From Gloeophyllum trabeum ATCC 11539 (Eukaryota; Basidiomycota; Agaricomycetes; Gloeophyllales; Gloeophyllaceae): 64,000 nucleotides of DNA. The stretch lies in contig NW_006920412.1 in NCBI RefSeq assembly GCF_000344685.1, positions 971,705-1,035,704 on the forward strand, given 5' to 3'. The notes beneath the pieces are model-generated. The model saw only the letters and a program-made list of their open reading frames with translations. It was not told the DNA's origin and searched no databases. Positions 22,364 through 33,759 of this stretch are shown here, piece after piece. Numbering within the stretch: position 1 is the first letter of the stretch; every line of letters starts with the position of its first letter. The translations under genes were made by a program, and so were the position numbers.

Positions 22364-24141
22364 CTAGAATCTCACTCTGAACAGCTCCGCCTTGGGGTAC
22401 GAAAATACCCAGAAATGATTCGCATCTTCCTTCACTTCTCCTGGTTTCGCATTTGGAAACATACTCTGAACGACCGGAATGTATGGATGGTTCAAGATGT
22501 TGGGCCATTTGGAAGTCGACCTGAAGTCGATGGCCTTGACAGCTTCATTGCGGCAGCTATCGTCGACGGTTTGTGGCAGCGAATACGGCATGTGATACTT
22601 ATCACCCCGGATGGATACCGATTCCAATTGACTGCAAGAGGCTGCTAGTTTTACGAGTGCAGCGCCGGTGATGAACGGCACCGACTCCCAATGCTCCTCG
22701 TTGTCTCTGAAGAACATCCTTGTTAAAGCCTTCCAACTAGACGCCATTTCTTGCACAAGGGCATCTTCGCCTAACGCGGGCCATTCCAACATAACGTGAA
22801 AATCTGTGACCTGCTTGAAGCTGAGTAGAGGCCACAATGCAGCGGTCGGAATAACATCGTGCACCCAGTTCTCGACGTCCAATTCCATGTGATCATTATG
22901 TGTATCCACGTAGATTCGGAGAGATTTCACAGGGGCTCCGTAGCAGGATGTAGACACGCATGCCACAAATTACGCAACATCCTCCGCGTCAGCAGCGCAG
23001 TATGACATGTTCAGCTCTTGCACGGCTGGCAATCGCAGGGATTCCAAGAGGTGGCCACATGACCAGTCGGACAAGCCAGTGATGTGGCACCACAGGACAC
23101 TGTCGAGCCGACAAACGAATGACCGGGGCTCAATGTAAGATTCATCAGTCGCGTCCTCCTGGTCAGAAGACCCTCCAAGGGTGATCTGAAGCGCCTCTAA
23201 GGGCGACGACTCCATCATAGAGAGGATCTGTTAAGTAGAACAAGAACCATGAATGCCCTGTGAAATGAAAGTACTTCAGCGATCGAAATGTTTTGCGTCG
23301 CGGTGGGTGTCCATGCAGGGAATTGGGTGGCACGGGCGGCTTTGAGAAAGGCCAGAACTTCACTGCCGGATGATTAAGATGGGGCAAATCTGAGAGCGTA
23401 TGAACCGCGTCGATTCTCGGAGAGTTCATAGTGAATTCCAGCTTCTCGAGATTGCGAGAGATGGAGAAGAAGCGCGAAAGGTTGCCCAGGAATTGCGGGG
23501 GAATACCGTGGTCGAGGATAACCACCTGCTTTAGAGAGGGGCATTTGCGGGCGATGGAGGGCAAGATAAATGCATCCGTGGCAAATACATCCTTCCGCTG
23601 TTGAAAGGCAAGTGGAAGTAGGAGATATCGCAGACTTGAGGCCAGGAACGAATCTACTCAAACCTTTGTTAGGAACCGGCAGGGAAGACCGATGAAGCTG
23701 ATAAAGACTGGGGAATACGGGCCCAGGAGAATAGACAGAGAGGGCCTTTAGGAAGCTTTCAGCGACCCCCGATGGGGGATCAGGTCTATATAGTGACCGC
23801 CGCGATTAGTAGGAAACGTTCAATTGCCGAACTCGTGGAGCATACAGCTTGAATCTGTTCCAGTCAGAGAGAACAGGAGCTCTACGCAGGGTCTAAACGT
23901 AGAAAAGGATGCATTATTAGCTGTGCCCGCCTCCATCTGCCGACAAGTCACTGTACACTGACCAGACAATTATAATCCTGGATCTTCCATAAATCCTCTG
24001 GCAGGTAGACAACAAAAGGATACTGAGATTGGGCAAATCCCGCCACACGAGATCCAGCGCTGTGTCAGTGAATACACGGCAGGTAAGGGCCACATCCAAG
24101 AGATCCCTCGTGTTCTCTATGCCCTCTGAATGCAAAGGCAT
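22364..24141 (-). pseudogene. Broken F-box/LRR-like gene, tandem paralogue of the next gene
   Basis: Segments in order (minus strand) are an F-box-like start (DVALTCRVFTDTALDLVWRD), VLSDWNRFKLYAPRVRQLN, RKCPSLKQVVILDHGIPPQFL, FRSLKYFHFTGHSWF, SSPLEALQIT, and a C-terminal exon ending KAELFRVRF. They align in the same order with the intact paralogue at 24643-26402 (for example SSPLEALQI in both). Two lesions break it: a one-base frame shift near 23228, where YLT and ILSMMESSPLEAL lie in different frames, and an in-frame TAA at 22970-22972 where the paralogue continues. Extra introns could rescue parts, but no good GT-AG pair in the right phase is visible at either site. Confidence 0.6.
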
Positions 24142-24642
24142 TTAGCTGCCAACATAAAGACGGAGTCCCGTACTGAAAATGCAGCGCACGGTGTGGTTTT
24201 CGCTGACTCCATGGGGCATGGCTTCGAGTCCTTGGTCAAGATGGGAAGGTAAGTGTTGGAAACATTGTGCGGCTGCGCATAGACCACTCCTTTGTTCCCT
24301 ACATTGACGGTCGATCCGCGCCTAGTTTTAAGAGCATGGTAACCTCAAGGCAGACAAATCGTGCTCAGCGGAAGCCTCATTGGCTCAAGTTGCCGTACTG
24401 CATCTGATCCCTGTCTTCGGTTTGAAAGAAAACGCGAATAGCCCATGCCGCCTGACCTAATCAATACGTAGACTTACATTAGGTATACAACGGGTAACAC
24501 GGCAACGGTCGTAACTCCGTCTATGCTGCCGACATGTATCACTCAACAATAAATGGCAAGACCGTGGACATCCGCATCTGAAGTGTCCTGCGCCTGCTCG
24601 CGTGCCAGGAAGTATTCATCAGGTTCATGAGTCGCAGGTTCT

Positions 24643-26402
24643 TCATGCCGCGAATTGGACCGGTTGAACTCGGGGATAATAGAAAACAAGGCGTCTCTTC
24701 CGCGGGTCTTCGATGTGACCACGTCTGGCGTTGGGGAAGAGTCGCTGGAAGAAGGACAGGAACTCGACAGAATCGGTTCCGGGGGAATCTCCCAAGTCGA
24801 CCAGCCTCACACTCTCGTTGGGTTGGATCGTATCGAGCAGGTCCATCGGAAGCTCCTCGAGTGCATTAATGCGCAGCGAAATGGTCTCTAGCTTCCTACA
24901 GTGCAATGCGAGTATAGCTAGGCATACGGACGTCGCACCGGGCCTCTCATCCCAATGCTCCTGGTCGTCTATGAGATAGAATGTCTTCAATTCTTTCCAG
25001 CTAGAAGCCATTCCTTGTATCATGGCGTGAGGGTCAAGCAGCGGCCAGTCGGCAGTGAAGAGGAAATGAGTCATGTTCTCGAAGGCGAGGAAAGGCCAGA
25101 GTACTGTGGAAGGGATGTCCCCGTCAAGCCACGACACTCTGGATTCATTATGGTCGTTCCAGGTGCCTATATCCAGCTTGAGCGATGTGAGAACCGACCG
25201 CGAACAAGCCACAGCTATGCTCTCGACAAGTGATCTCATGTCTTCTGTCTCATTCTCGGTATAGTAGAAATCCAGTTCCTGCAACGAGGGGAGTCCGTTG
25301 GGCGTGAAGAGATACTTTCGCCAGGCTGACGTTAGGCAACGGATATGCAACCACTGCAGAGTGGGCAAGGTGAAACGTATCGGCACAGGGGGTAGTACAT
25401 TCGGATCGGCTTCCCCGGTTCCATTGACGCAAATTTGCAAAGCTTCCAAGGGAGAGGATTGCAGCGCCTGCAGGGTGTTCACCACGAAACCCAAAGAAGG
25501 TAAATCTGCGTACAGGCAGAAATACTTTAAAGCGCGGAATGCTTTGCGGTCCCGCAACATGCGCAGCTTATGAATCGCCTCTTCAGAGTCCGGCCGCTCG
25601 TAGGGAGGATGGAAAACAAGGAGTTCAAGCTGACGCAGGCACGGAAGTTCAGCAAGGGCGCATATGGCGTCCGAGTTCGGCGAGGCAGTGCGATAATCCA
25701 ACCTTTCGAGGTTTTGACACGTCGAGAAGAAGCGGGACAGGTGGGGAACAAAATCAGGATGTGCTGTATTTTCCCCCAATAGGAGCTGTTTTAAGGACGG
25801 GCACTTTTCTGCGACGTCCTCCAAGATGGTTACATCTTGGAGGAAGTCTTCGCGCTGCATGAGACCGAACCTCAGGTCCTGCACCCTGGGTCCCAGAAAC
25901 ATGCACATGTGCGCGAGATCGATATAATGAATCGACCAATCCAGATGAACGAGATTCGGAAGAAACGGTTTCAAAGGATTGGATGCGCCCAGTACCGCCA
26001 GTACGCTATCACCGAATGCTGGGTACGGCTTGCCGGAGCTAGACGATTCTTTGCGCTTTATACTGGTGATACGAGGGATGTAGTATTGCAGCCTCTCCCA
26101 TTCAGCGGGATGGAGTTCTCTGCTCAAGACCTACAAATCGCGACGTTTCGGACAGGTCAGCAACTTCCAACCAGACATATCACAATGGATTTGCGTACCA
26201 GTTTAAACCAGTGTCGTTTGAAGAGAGACTCAGGAAGTACTGAGATGAGGACTCGGAGGTCAGGGATCTCATGCCATATACGATCCAGGGCAAGGTCGGT
26301 CAGATCATGGCAAGTGCGCGCGACTGCCACAAGGTCCTTCTTGGGGACATTGTCCAGGATAGCGCCCGCGACCTCTTGAATCAACAGGGCTCGGTGCACC
26401 AT
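24643..26402 (-). CDS. F-box/LRR-like protein
   Basis: There are two exons. Exon 1 (from ATG 26402) carries the F-box: VAGAILDNVPKKDLVAVARTC and LDRIWHEIPDL. Splicing joins WFKL to VLSRELHPAEWERLQYYIPR (intron about 26128-26203). The single long second exon holds leucine-rich-like repeats such as CPSLKQLLLGEN, PSLQELDFYY and CRKLETISLR. Proteins of this kind, with an N-terminal F-box and poorly conserved LRRs, are expanded in mushroom-forming fungi and act as substrate adaptors of SCF ubiquitin ligases; the substrate is unknown. A degraded copy lies just downstream at 22364-24141. The start is 129 bp from the GPI10 start on the other strand. Confidence 0.85.
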
Positions 26403-26531
26403 CGAGCAGGCAGGACTTTTTGGAGGAGGGCAAAGTCCAAGTAGTGGAATAATCCTGGTGGAAACATTTTCGGGTAATCCGTGGGGGAGCCGTCGCGTTC
26501 ATCTCGATCATCCTGGCGCCCGCCACCTTTG

Positions 26532-28439
26532 ATGGCGCGCTGCATGCGCACCTGTGCCCTAGTCGCAATCCTCCTGCGCGTATTCATCGCTCTGTCGACC
26601 AGGACGTTCTTCCAGCCCGATGAATACTTCCAGGCGCTCGAAGTCGCGCACCAGCTGGTGTTTGGCTACGGCCACTTGACTTGGGAATGGCGCGCGTCGC
26701 GCCCAATAAGGAGCATCATATATCCACTGCTCAATGCCCCGGTGTATTGGCTTGCAAAGATCGCCAGGCTTGATGATACCGTATTCCTGGTAGGTGAGTA
26801 GGGCTTGAATATGCAGGGCCTAAACACAAATTTCCTAATGGTAGATCGCGGGACCGAAGGTCTTGCATGGCGTGCTGGGAGCATGTACGGACATATGGGT
26901 CGCTGAACTGGCCCAGAAAGTCCTAGGGGAGCGATATGTTACTACTGCTGTGAGTACCCAAGCCCTTCACGAATCCCGTAAAATATACTGACGGTGGCTT
27001 TTCCAGGTCTTCCTATCCCTGACTTCGTTCTTCCATGCGCTATCCCTCACGCGCTCCATGTCGAACTCTCTGGAGACGTCTCTGGCCACGATAGCACTCA
27101 GCTACTTTCCATGGGATCCTGAGAGGTTATTCGACAGGTTAGTCTGTTATGGGACGTTTGTGTTTATGTTCTGACATAGTTGCCGTAGAAGAGGTATCAG
27201 GAAAGCGTTCGTATTCGCCGCATTAGCATGTTCAATCAGGGCCACCAATGCTGTCATATGGGTATATATGCTGGCGGTTCTGATATGGCGTCTACGGACA
27301 CAAATATGGCTAGTACTCATCGTGGTGCTGGATGTTGTTGGAATAGGGTATGTCTGAATGCTCCTGCATATATTCGCTGACTAAAATGTATCGAAGCACA
27401 GCGACACTTTCGAGTCTGGTCATCCTAGACTCGATCTATTATGGCCAGGTCACCTTCACGCCTCTCAACTTCCTCCTTACGAATCTGTCTTCGGTGTCAC
27501 TGTTCTATGGTTCGAGCGATTGGCATTACTACCTCTCGCAGGGTCTCCCGCTTCTATGTACCACATCCCTGCCATTTGTACTTCACGGTGCATGGCTCGC
27601 CTTGGGTCCCACTGGCACCCCAGCTTCTCGCACGATGTTAGGACTTGTAACCTGGACCCTGACAATTTACTCCCTGGCCGGTCATAAAGAATGGCGTTTC
27701 CTCCATCCGCTGCTTCCCCTCCTCCATATACTCGCTTCAAAGTCATTAGTCGACCTCTACTATGCCTCCGAACGAACAGCTCCCCTCCAGCGGCCCTTGC
27801 TGCCGATACGCTTCACTCATCTCTGCATGCTCCTTATCACAGTACCCGCTGCCATTTACGTCCTCTACTTCCACGGCGAGCCGCAAATCAGTGTTATGCA
27901 TTACCTGCGGAACGTACCTCCAGGAGAACTAGAGTCTCTCGGTTTCCTGATGCCGTGTCACTCGACGCCGTGGCAGGCGTACCTTCACAAATCTGAACTT
28001 GCCGATCCCGGAAGAATGTGGGCTCTAGGATGCGAGCCTCCGTTGTCAAATGAGTATGTCTCATTTGTAGTTCCAGTGACGATGTTTACTAACAGGGATG
28101 TTTAGCAAGGACGTCACTTCCAGCTACCGAGATCAAACGGATATCTTCTATCAGTCCCCTACAGGTTACCTCAAGGAACGGTTCCCGTATAGAGTCGATC
28201 CAACCTTTCCCCCATCTCCCTTTCCCAGCTCGATTCCTGGGGTTACTCGCCTGGACGATAAGAGCTGGAGGCACGAGTGGCCGAAGTATTTGGTAATGTT
28301 CGGCGCACTATCAGAGGAGAGCGAGGTTCGAACATTGCTATTGGATAGAGGGTACAGGGAAGTGTGGGCACGTAACACAGGATGGGAGGGGGACTCGCGA
28401 AGGAGGGGGGGCGTCCGGGTATGGAAGTTCAAGGGATAG
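26532..28439 (+). CDS. GPI10: GPI mannosyltransferase III (PIG-B/GPI10 family, GT22)
   Basis: The protein starts MARCMRTCALVAILL (an in-frame ATG at 26481 is also possible). The first luminal loop contains FFQPDEYFQALEVAH, the GT22 acidic motif. Many hydrophobic segments follow (VLIWRLRTQIWLVLIVVLDV, LLITVPAAIYVLYF), with HKEWRFLHPLLPLL, the conserved HKEhRF signature of the PIG-B/ALG9/ALG12 family. It adds the third mannose to the GPI precursor in the ER lumen. The C-terminal SYRDQTDIFYQSPTGYL and WPKYLVMF segments are typical of GPI10 rather than ALG9. Five or so short introns are needed. It is the likely enzyme for anchors such as that predicted on the cupredoxin. Confidence 0.9.
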
Positions 28440-28524
28440 ATGAAATTTATTGTGAGGAGGTAATCTTAGTGTATCAGACATGAAAAGATAAGGGTACGAC
28501 GGAAGTCCCAGATGTGCAGAGCAT

Positions 28525-29397
28525 CTACTTGCCGATCTTGATGCGTGTCGCGCGTTGTAACTGAACACGCCGTCAATGACTGGGATACGCCACGCGAAAC
28601 GATGGACTCACCCGTCTCCGCTTCTTTAGCCTGGAAGCGAGAAAAGCAAAATTGTTCAGAACTATGCAGAGATATTGGGTAAAGGCCAGGACGTACTTGT
28701 GCTTCTTCATCTTCTTTCGCCGCTTCCTCTTCGTGCTGTCAGCCTGGATGTTATATCCCGATAGATTCATCTCATCCGCTCTCCCTTCACCCTCGGGAAG
28801 ATCGAGTCCTAATCGCTTCAGCGCGCCCTGCCATGATATTGTCCCTCCCACCCGATTCATCACCAACGCTCGTGAAAGTTGCCTTGCAGCATCGGCATCT
28901 GCTTCGGGCGATGCCTCTGGTGGTTCCGCTGACGAATCCGACCCAGCTTGTTCGGGCTCTGACGCAGGAGATGACAGCTGTAGTGATGGTGATGACTCGA
29001 ACGCAGCCTGCGCAGGCTGAGAGAGGAGCAGCAGCGGCCGATGGAGGGAGAAAAACTGGTGAAGCTTCACGTCATGCGGATTCACCGGCGGGTGCACAGG
29101 CAATGGGGTATGGTTGATAGCGGGTATCGTCTCCGCTGCAGGCACATCTGCCTCCTTCGACGACTCCCCAGCCGTTCCAGATGCCCCTACACCGCCCGCC
29201 GCGTCTACCTTGGTCTTCCCGTTATTCGTCCCATTTGTCGACGCGACGACCTTGGGCGGCTTGGCCGAGTTGAAGTAGCGCCCGCCCCCGGGCTTGGAAG
29301 AGAAGAAGGAATACGCTCTCCTCGAAGCTGGCGTAGGCTTCAGCAGGCGGGAGAGCATAGATGTCGTAGCCAGGATGTGACTGGTAAAACCGCTCAT
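28525..29397 (-). CDS. Mitochondrial small-subunit ribosomal protein mS38 (COX24/AURKAIP1 family)
   Basis: The start is ambiguous (29397 or 29358, MLSRLLKPTPASRRAYSF); the N-terminus is an Arg/Ser-rich presequence. The centre is low-complexity. The functional C-terminus is assembled from three exons: 28697-29397 ending RKRRKKMKKHK, a 19 nt exon 28612-28630, and 28525-28560. Together they read KKMKKHKLKKRRRLQRAT then RIKIGK, the DUF1713 lysine/arginine-rich tail characteristic of mS38, which binds small-subunit rRNA in the mitoribosome. All splice sites are GT-AG, with introns of 66 and 51 nt. Unspliced, the tail is lost, so both small introns are essential. Confidence 0.85.
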
Positions 29398-29597
29398 AGC
29401 GCCTACTAGGGCTCTCCGGCAATATCCGAGTTCGCGATACCATACTTATTTCGCCCGGCGATGTTAACATGTTGTCTCCTCGGTTTTCAACTCTGACTCC
29501 ACTTATCCTCTGGTCTTGCGTTTGAGATGGCACAATGTCATGCGTATTGAACGTCCGGGTTTAAATGCTTGGCTCTTAGTACAATAAACTCCGTGAT

Positions 29598-31047
29598 CTA
29601 AATCGTAAACCATGGATGCGTGACAACTTCATGCGTTCCAATCCTTTCCCCCGGATGGTACTTCAGCATCCTTTCCAGTAGGTCTCCCAATAGTTCTATC
29701 TCATATTCGGTCAATTGCGTCCCGGACGTCTCTATCATTCGACCTTCGTAGCTGGATGGCGGGTCGTCCTTGGTGCCTATCGAACGCAACTTGACCCGGA
29801 TAGAGTCCTTAGAGGACTGTAAGGGGACGCCAGCGGATCGCTTAGCCTTTCTGCTTTTAGGCTCTCCATCTTCCTCAAACCACTGAGACTGCCCTCCAAA
29901 TGCACCCCACTATGGATCTGATAACCTCCCTAAGGTCTCGACTGTTTGCCGAAGTATGTCTCCGTCACTTCCGAAGAACGGGTCGAACAGCGGGAACCCC
30001 GCGCGGATCTCGAAAATGGTACATCCCAGCGCCCATATGTCGGCCTCCATACCTGCGCGTCCCTCAAAGCGTGTCTCTGGCGCCAGGTAATTCATTGCTG
30101 TGCCCGGTTCATAGTCCCTCGGTGGACCGGCCACAGCGTACGACTGGCCGAAGTCGGTGATAATTGACGTTTTCTTGCAGAAGCCGCGCTGCTGCTAGTC
30201 TAGAGGCCTCGATAGGCGCGACAAGTTCTGCTGATGCATGAGGGCCAGGGACCTGTCTGTCAAGTGTCCTGGTTTCTTCTGTCTCAGGTAAGCCTAGATA
30301 AGCGTAAACCTGATCGTCCGTCCATGGCAGGATCTGCTCTGACACGCGGAAGAGGATGTTTGACGTGGTCACATCTACGATCGCCTGAGCAGTCAGTGTC
30401 TGCTTGCCTAGAGACGGGAAATCAAGCCCGACCTCCATGGATCCAACCTGTTCCGTGCATCTGCTGTATCGCTGTCGCAGTCTCTTTGGCAATCCTCCTA
30501 GCCAAATCCCCGCGGAGTCGCCGGCTTCCAGATGTTCTACCCGGCGAGTCCGACATGGAAAGAACGCTCGGGCCCGCTAGCGGAGATATCAGGAATCGGT
30601 GGGACCCGTTCGGTCCATGTACGAGAAAATGGTCGATAACAGTCTGAACATTGGCTTTCTGGCGGCCTGCAGCACCCTTGGGACGATCAGCTCTGGAAGT
30701 TCCTCTGCGGGTTTGGACGAGACATCGGCACGCATGGCTTTAAGCGTCACTAGCCTTCCTGATTCCCCGTGCTGTTGGTCTCGTGCCAGCCATATAGTGG
30801 AAGACCCGCCGAAACCAAGTTTATGGATGATCTTATAGCGTTCCTGCGTGAAGGTATCACCGATGGATATGGGGTGAAGTCCTCCCGGTCGGTATTCTTC
30901 GACATCTTCAACGCTATCTAGTTGAGACGGAATGAACCGTCGGGCTGTCCTGAAAGAAACCCGGCGCGCGAGGCATGCATGCACAGATAGGTGCTTCTGA
31001 CATGACAAGCTTTTCTGTACATGTCTGAGTTTAACGATGATGAACAT
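29598..31047 (-). CDS. SRPK-like serine/threonine protein kinase with a frame break before DFG
   Basis: The kinase starts near 31047; the exact ATG is uncertain. Visible motifs are the glycine loop KLGFGGSSTIWLARD, VTLKAMRAD (the Lys of VAIK), the catalytic loop IHGDVTTSNILF (rebuilt across an intron, with HGD in place of HRD), LVAPIEASRL...LLQENV, then ITDFGQSYAVAGPP (DFG), NYLAPE, DIWALGCTIFEI and RIGTHEVVTHPWF. This is the SRPK-like family abundant in mushroom fungi. Between LLQENV and ITDFG the reading frame shifts: the DNA has one base too many at about 30164 and reads NYHRLR instead. Either the assembly has a single-base error or the gene is inactive; everything else is intact. Confidence 0.75.
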
Positions 31048-31406
31048 GCAACGGTGATAATTTACACGGCAGACACAGTTCGCCGAGTAAGGGTTACCCT
31101 ACTACTAGTAGAATCGCACCGAAGCAAGATGGCGTACTGGTAGTGGTTGGAAGATCGGGCGAGAATTTGGTGGTTACTCTGTGATGCCTTGGAGCTTATA
31201 AGCCCTGCGAATAGTCTCCGACAGAATCAACATAGTATTTCCATGCCAGCCATTGGTCATCAAAGACAGCGCAGCAGGTAGCTTGTATACTAGGGGTTAT
31301 AATGCACAATACAGTAATCATAGTTCAGCAGCACATAGTCTTACACGTTCTCCTCATCATACCCTGGAGCGGCATGCAGAGCTTAAGACCGTCACAATCG
31401 TGGCAC
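31048..31406. other. Intergenic region
   Basis: This 359 bp stretch holds the kinase promoter and the downstream flank of the aldo-keto reductase gene. No gene was recognised. Confidence 0.35.
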
Positions 31407-32692
31407 TCAACAGAAGATGTAGCATCCGAAATCCTGGAGATCAAGCCGGTCAGCACTCGTAACCCGCAAACAAGGTCCCCAGGCACGTACATCAGATGGA
31501 TCGTTGAACCTCAGCCCTATGTCCAAGCGGCTGATCCTTTCCATCTCCTCGTTGCTCAGGACGAAGCCTCCCTCGGAGGATTCGCCCTCCGTCCCGCCGA
31601 CGCCTAGTCCAACGCGTATGTTCTCTTCCATTCGAAGGCGATCATCGCTCTTCGGTATGACGGCCAGGCCGCGCTGCAACGCCCACTTCAGGATCACCTG
31701 AGCAGGCGTCGCGGATTTGTGCACCTTGCCGTTTAAGCCTTTGCTGTGGTCATGGTGGTTGGCAGCTATCTCAGTTATCACGGGGTGAGTGAACAAGGGC
31801 TGCGCATCAAGGGCTTTGGGCATGTTGAGAGCCCGGAAGCCGAGAGGGCCGAAGGAGGAATAAGCAGTCACTGCTAGCATCTGGGTGCGGGCGTAACCGA
31901 GAAGCTTGGGCTGAGCATTGTACGGATGAATCTCTGCAGATACCTGTCAGTGGATCTGGCATAAGCAGGTGTAATTCCACGCACCAACTTGGAGAACCTC
32001 AGGCTTGATTCTGGCATAGCTCAAGAGATCGGTAACTATGACGCTGCTCATATTCGAGATGCCCAAGTGTCGAATGAGTCCTTCGTCGACAAGCTCTTCG
32101 AGAGCACGCCATGTCTCGTATAGAGGGACTGGATCTTGGATCACTTGCGTCTGCTTGTCATCGAAGAACCAGCCAGGCGGATAACGCTCCTTTGTGGAGA
32201 CGTAAGCGAGGGAAATAGCTATATCATGATATAGCGTGAGATATAGATACAATCGCGATGGAAGTGTCCGGGGTGTGTACGCACGGAAATGCACATAATA
32301 GAGATCAAAATATTCCACGCCCCAGTCTTTTAATGACTTCAAGACGGCCTCTCGTACATGCTGTTTGTGGTGGAAGGTATTCCAGAGCTTGGAGACAACC
32401 CAGACATCGGAGCGCGAAACTATGTTCTCGTCAATCGCCTTCCGGAGGCCTGCACCGCAAGCAGCTTCATTTGCATAATCTAGGGGATTTGTGATTTGAG
32501 CATCACGTATGGAAAGGGCCTCCTCAAGTCTTGCTCACCTGCGGCACAGTCTATGAGCCTGTATCCAACTTTCAGAGCACTGTAGACTGCTTCTGTTGCC
32601 TGGGGACCGACGTGTTTCCAGGTGCCAAAACCAATCTGAGGCAACTCTGCGCCTGAAGGATAGAGTGTGATCGATGGTGAGATGAAAACCAT
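31407..32692 (-). CDS. Aldo-keto reductase (D-xylose reductase-like)
   Basis: The protein starts MVFISPSITLYPSGAELPQ at 32692 and contains IGFGTWKHV, GYRLIDCAADYANE (catalytic Asp and Tyr), VVSKLWNTFHH (Lys), DLYYVHFPISLAYV (His), LVDEGLIRHLGISN, TAYSSFGPLG, and AVIPKSDDRLRMEEN (the NADPH-binding IPKS motif). The tetrad Asp-Tyr-Lys-His is complete. The intron near 32223-32276 is confirmed by the restored YYVHFPISL. The family reduces aldehydes and sugars with NAD(P)H; xylose reductase is the closest functional type, but the substrate is uncertain. The last few residues after LRFNDPSD are not securely modelled. Confidence 0.88.
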
Positions 32693-33759
32693 CGATTGGA
32701 TGCTAGTCGTATTGGTGTCTTTTGAGTGGTAGTTAATGAAAGAAACTGGACCGGTGGGACGACCCAAGCACTTTATACTCACCATGGTGGGTAGCTAGAG
32801 CGTCCGGAATGCGACGGAATCAAAGCAAAGAACGACCAGAGATCTGCTAGAGCACTCTGGATTTCAACGGAGCGTCCTGGAGCGGACCCAGGGCAAGCCT
32901 GAAATTGACTGGTATATGTTTCCAGGAGACGGGCTTAGGCGGAATTAATGTAGCGTATACATTCGGTGCACCGCCCCGCTTCAGCGTGTCAAAATACCCC
33001 GACCGCCTAGCCAAGCAAGTTAAACATAACTTTGTGCTGAAGAATCCTGGCGGCGTTTCCTCGACGGAACTGCTGCTAGGCCATGCTCGGTTTGGCCAGA
33101 AGGGCACCGGGCCGCAAAGGATATTTTTGGGAGTGCCAGGGATTTCCTCGAGATCTCACAGGTCAACCTCGCCTTGTTAAGACCAACAATTGTCGTCCAG
33201 AGTGAATCGCGACTACTGTGGCTGTAGTGTGAAAGCCCCAGAGCGTCCGGGAAGACTTGAGGTCGTACAATTCTAGTGCAATTTACCCCGCAACGTTTGA
33301 TGCGAATACTAATGCCTGGCCAATCAACCAGGACACGGTCTCGATTCTGCATTCTCAGATAATTGTTAGGGCTTTACTCCTGGGGGTCCATAGGTACATA
33401 CACCGTATTATCTCCCTTTGGCATAGACTTGCGCTGTCTTCACATCGCACAGTCACTGCAGAGCCTGAGTCCTGGCTCACTACAGCAGTTCAAACACCTT
33501 TTGTCGTGGAAGTGTGTGTTTGTCATGTAGTGCTGATTCGAATGTAGAGAGTGCTTGGCATGAGTATGTATGGGATAGATAGGGCGCCATAAACCTGAGT
33601 ACAGCATTGCGATCTGCAGGGAAGAAAGCTACCTTGCTATTACTCGCGTGTATAGCTCACGTCCGCAGAGAATGACGCTATCGTTATCACCGGAAATGAA
33701 GGTATAACACAACAGCAAATGGCGTCGGGTGCAAGTGATGGCATACGCAGACCCCTACA
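32693..33759. other. Long intergenic region
   Basis: About 1.07 kb separates two divergent genes. Several open frames of 80-110 codons exist on both strands, but none has recognisable motifs or convincing splice structure. I treat it as promoter and spacer. Confidence 0.35.

Noticed and set aside
32847..33352. Overlapping 86-110 codon minus-strand frames as a gene
   Set aside because: No motif, no consistent splice sites and mixed composition; treated as intergenic.
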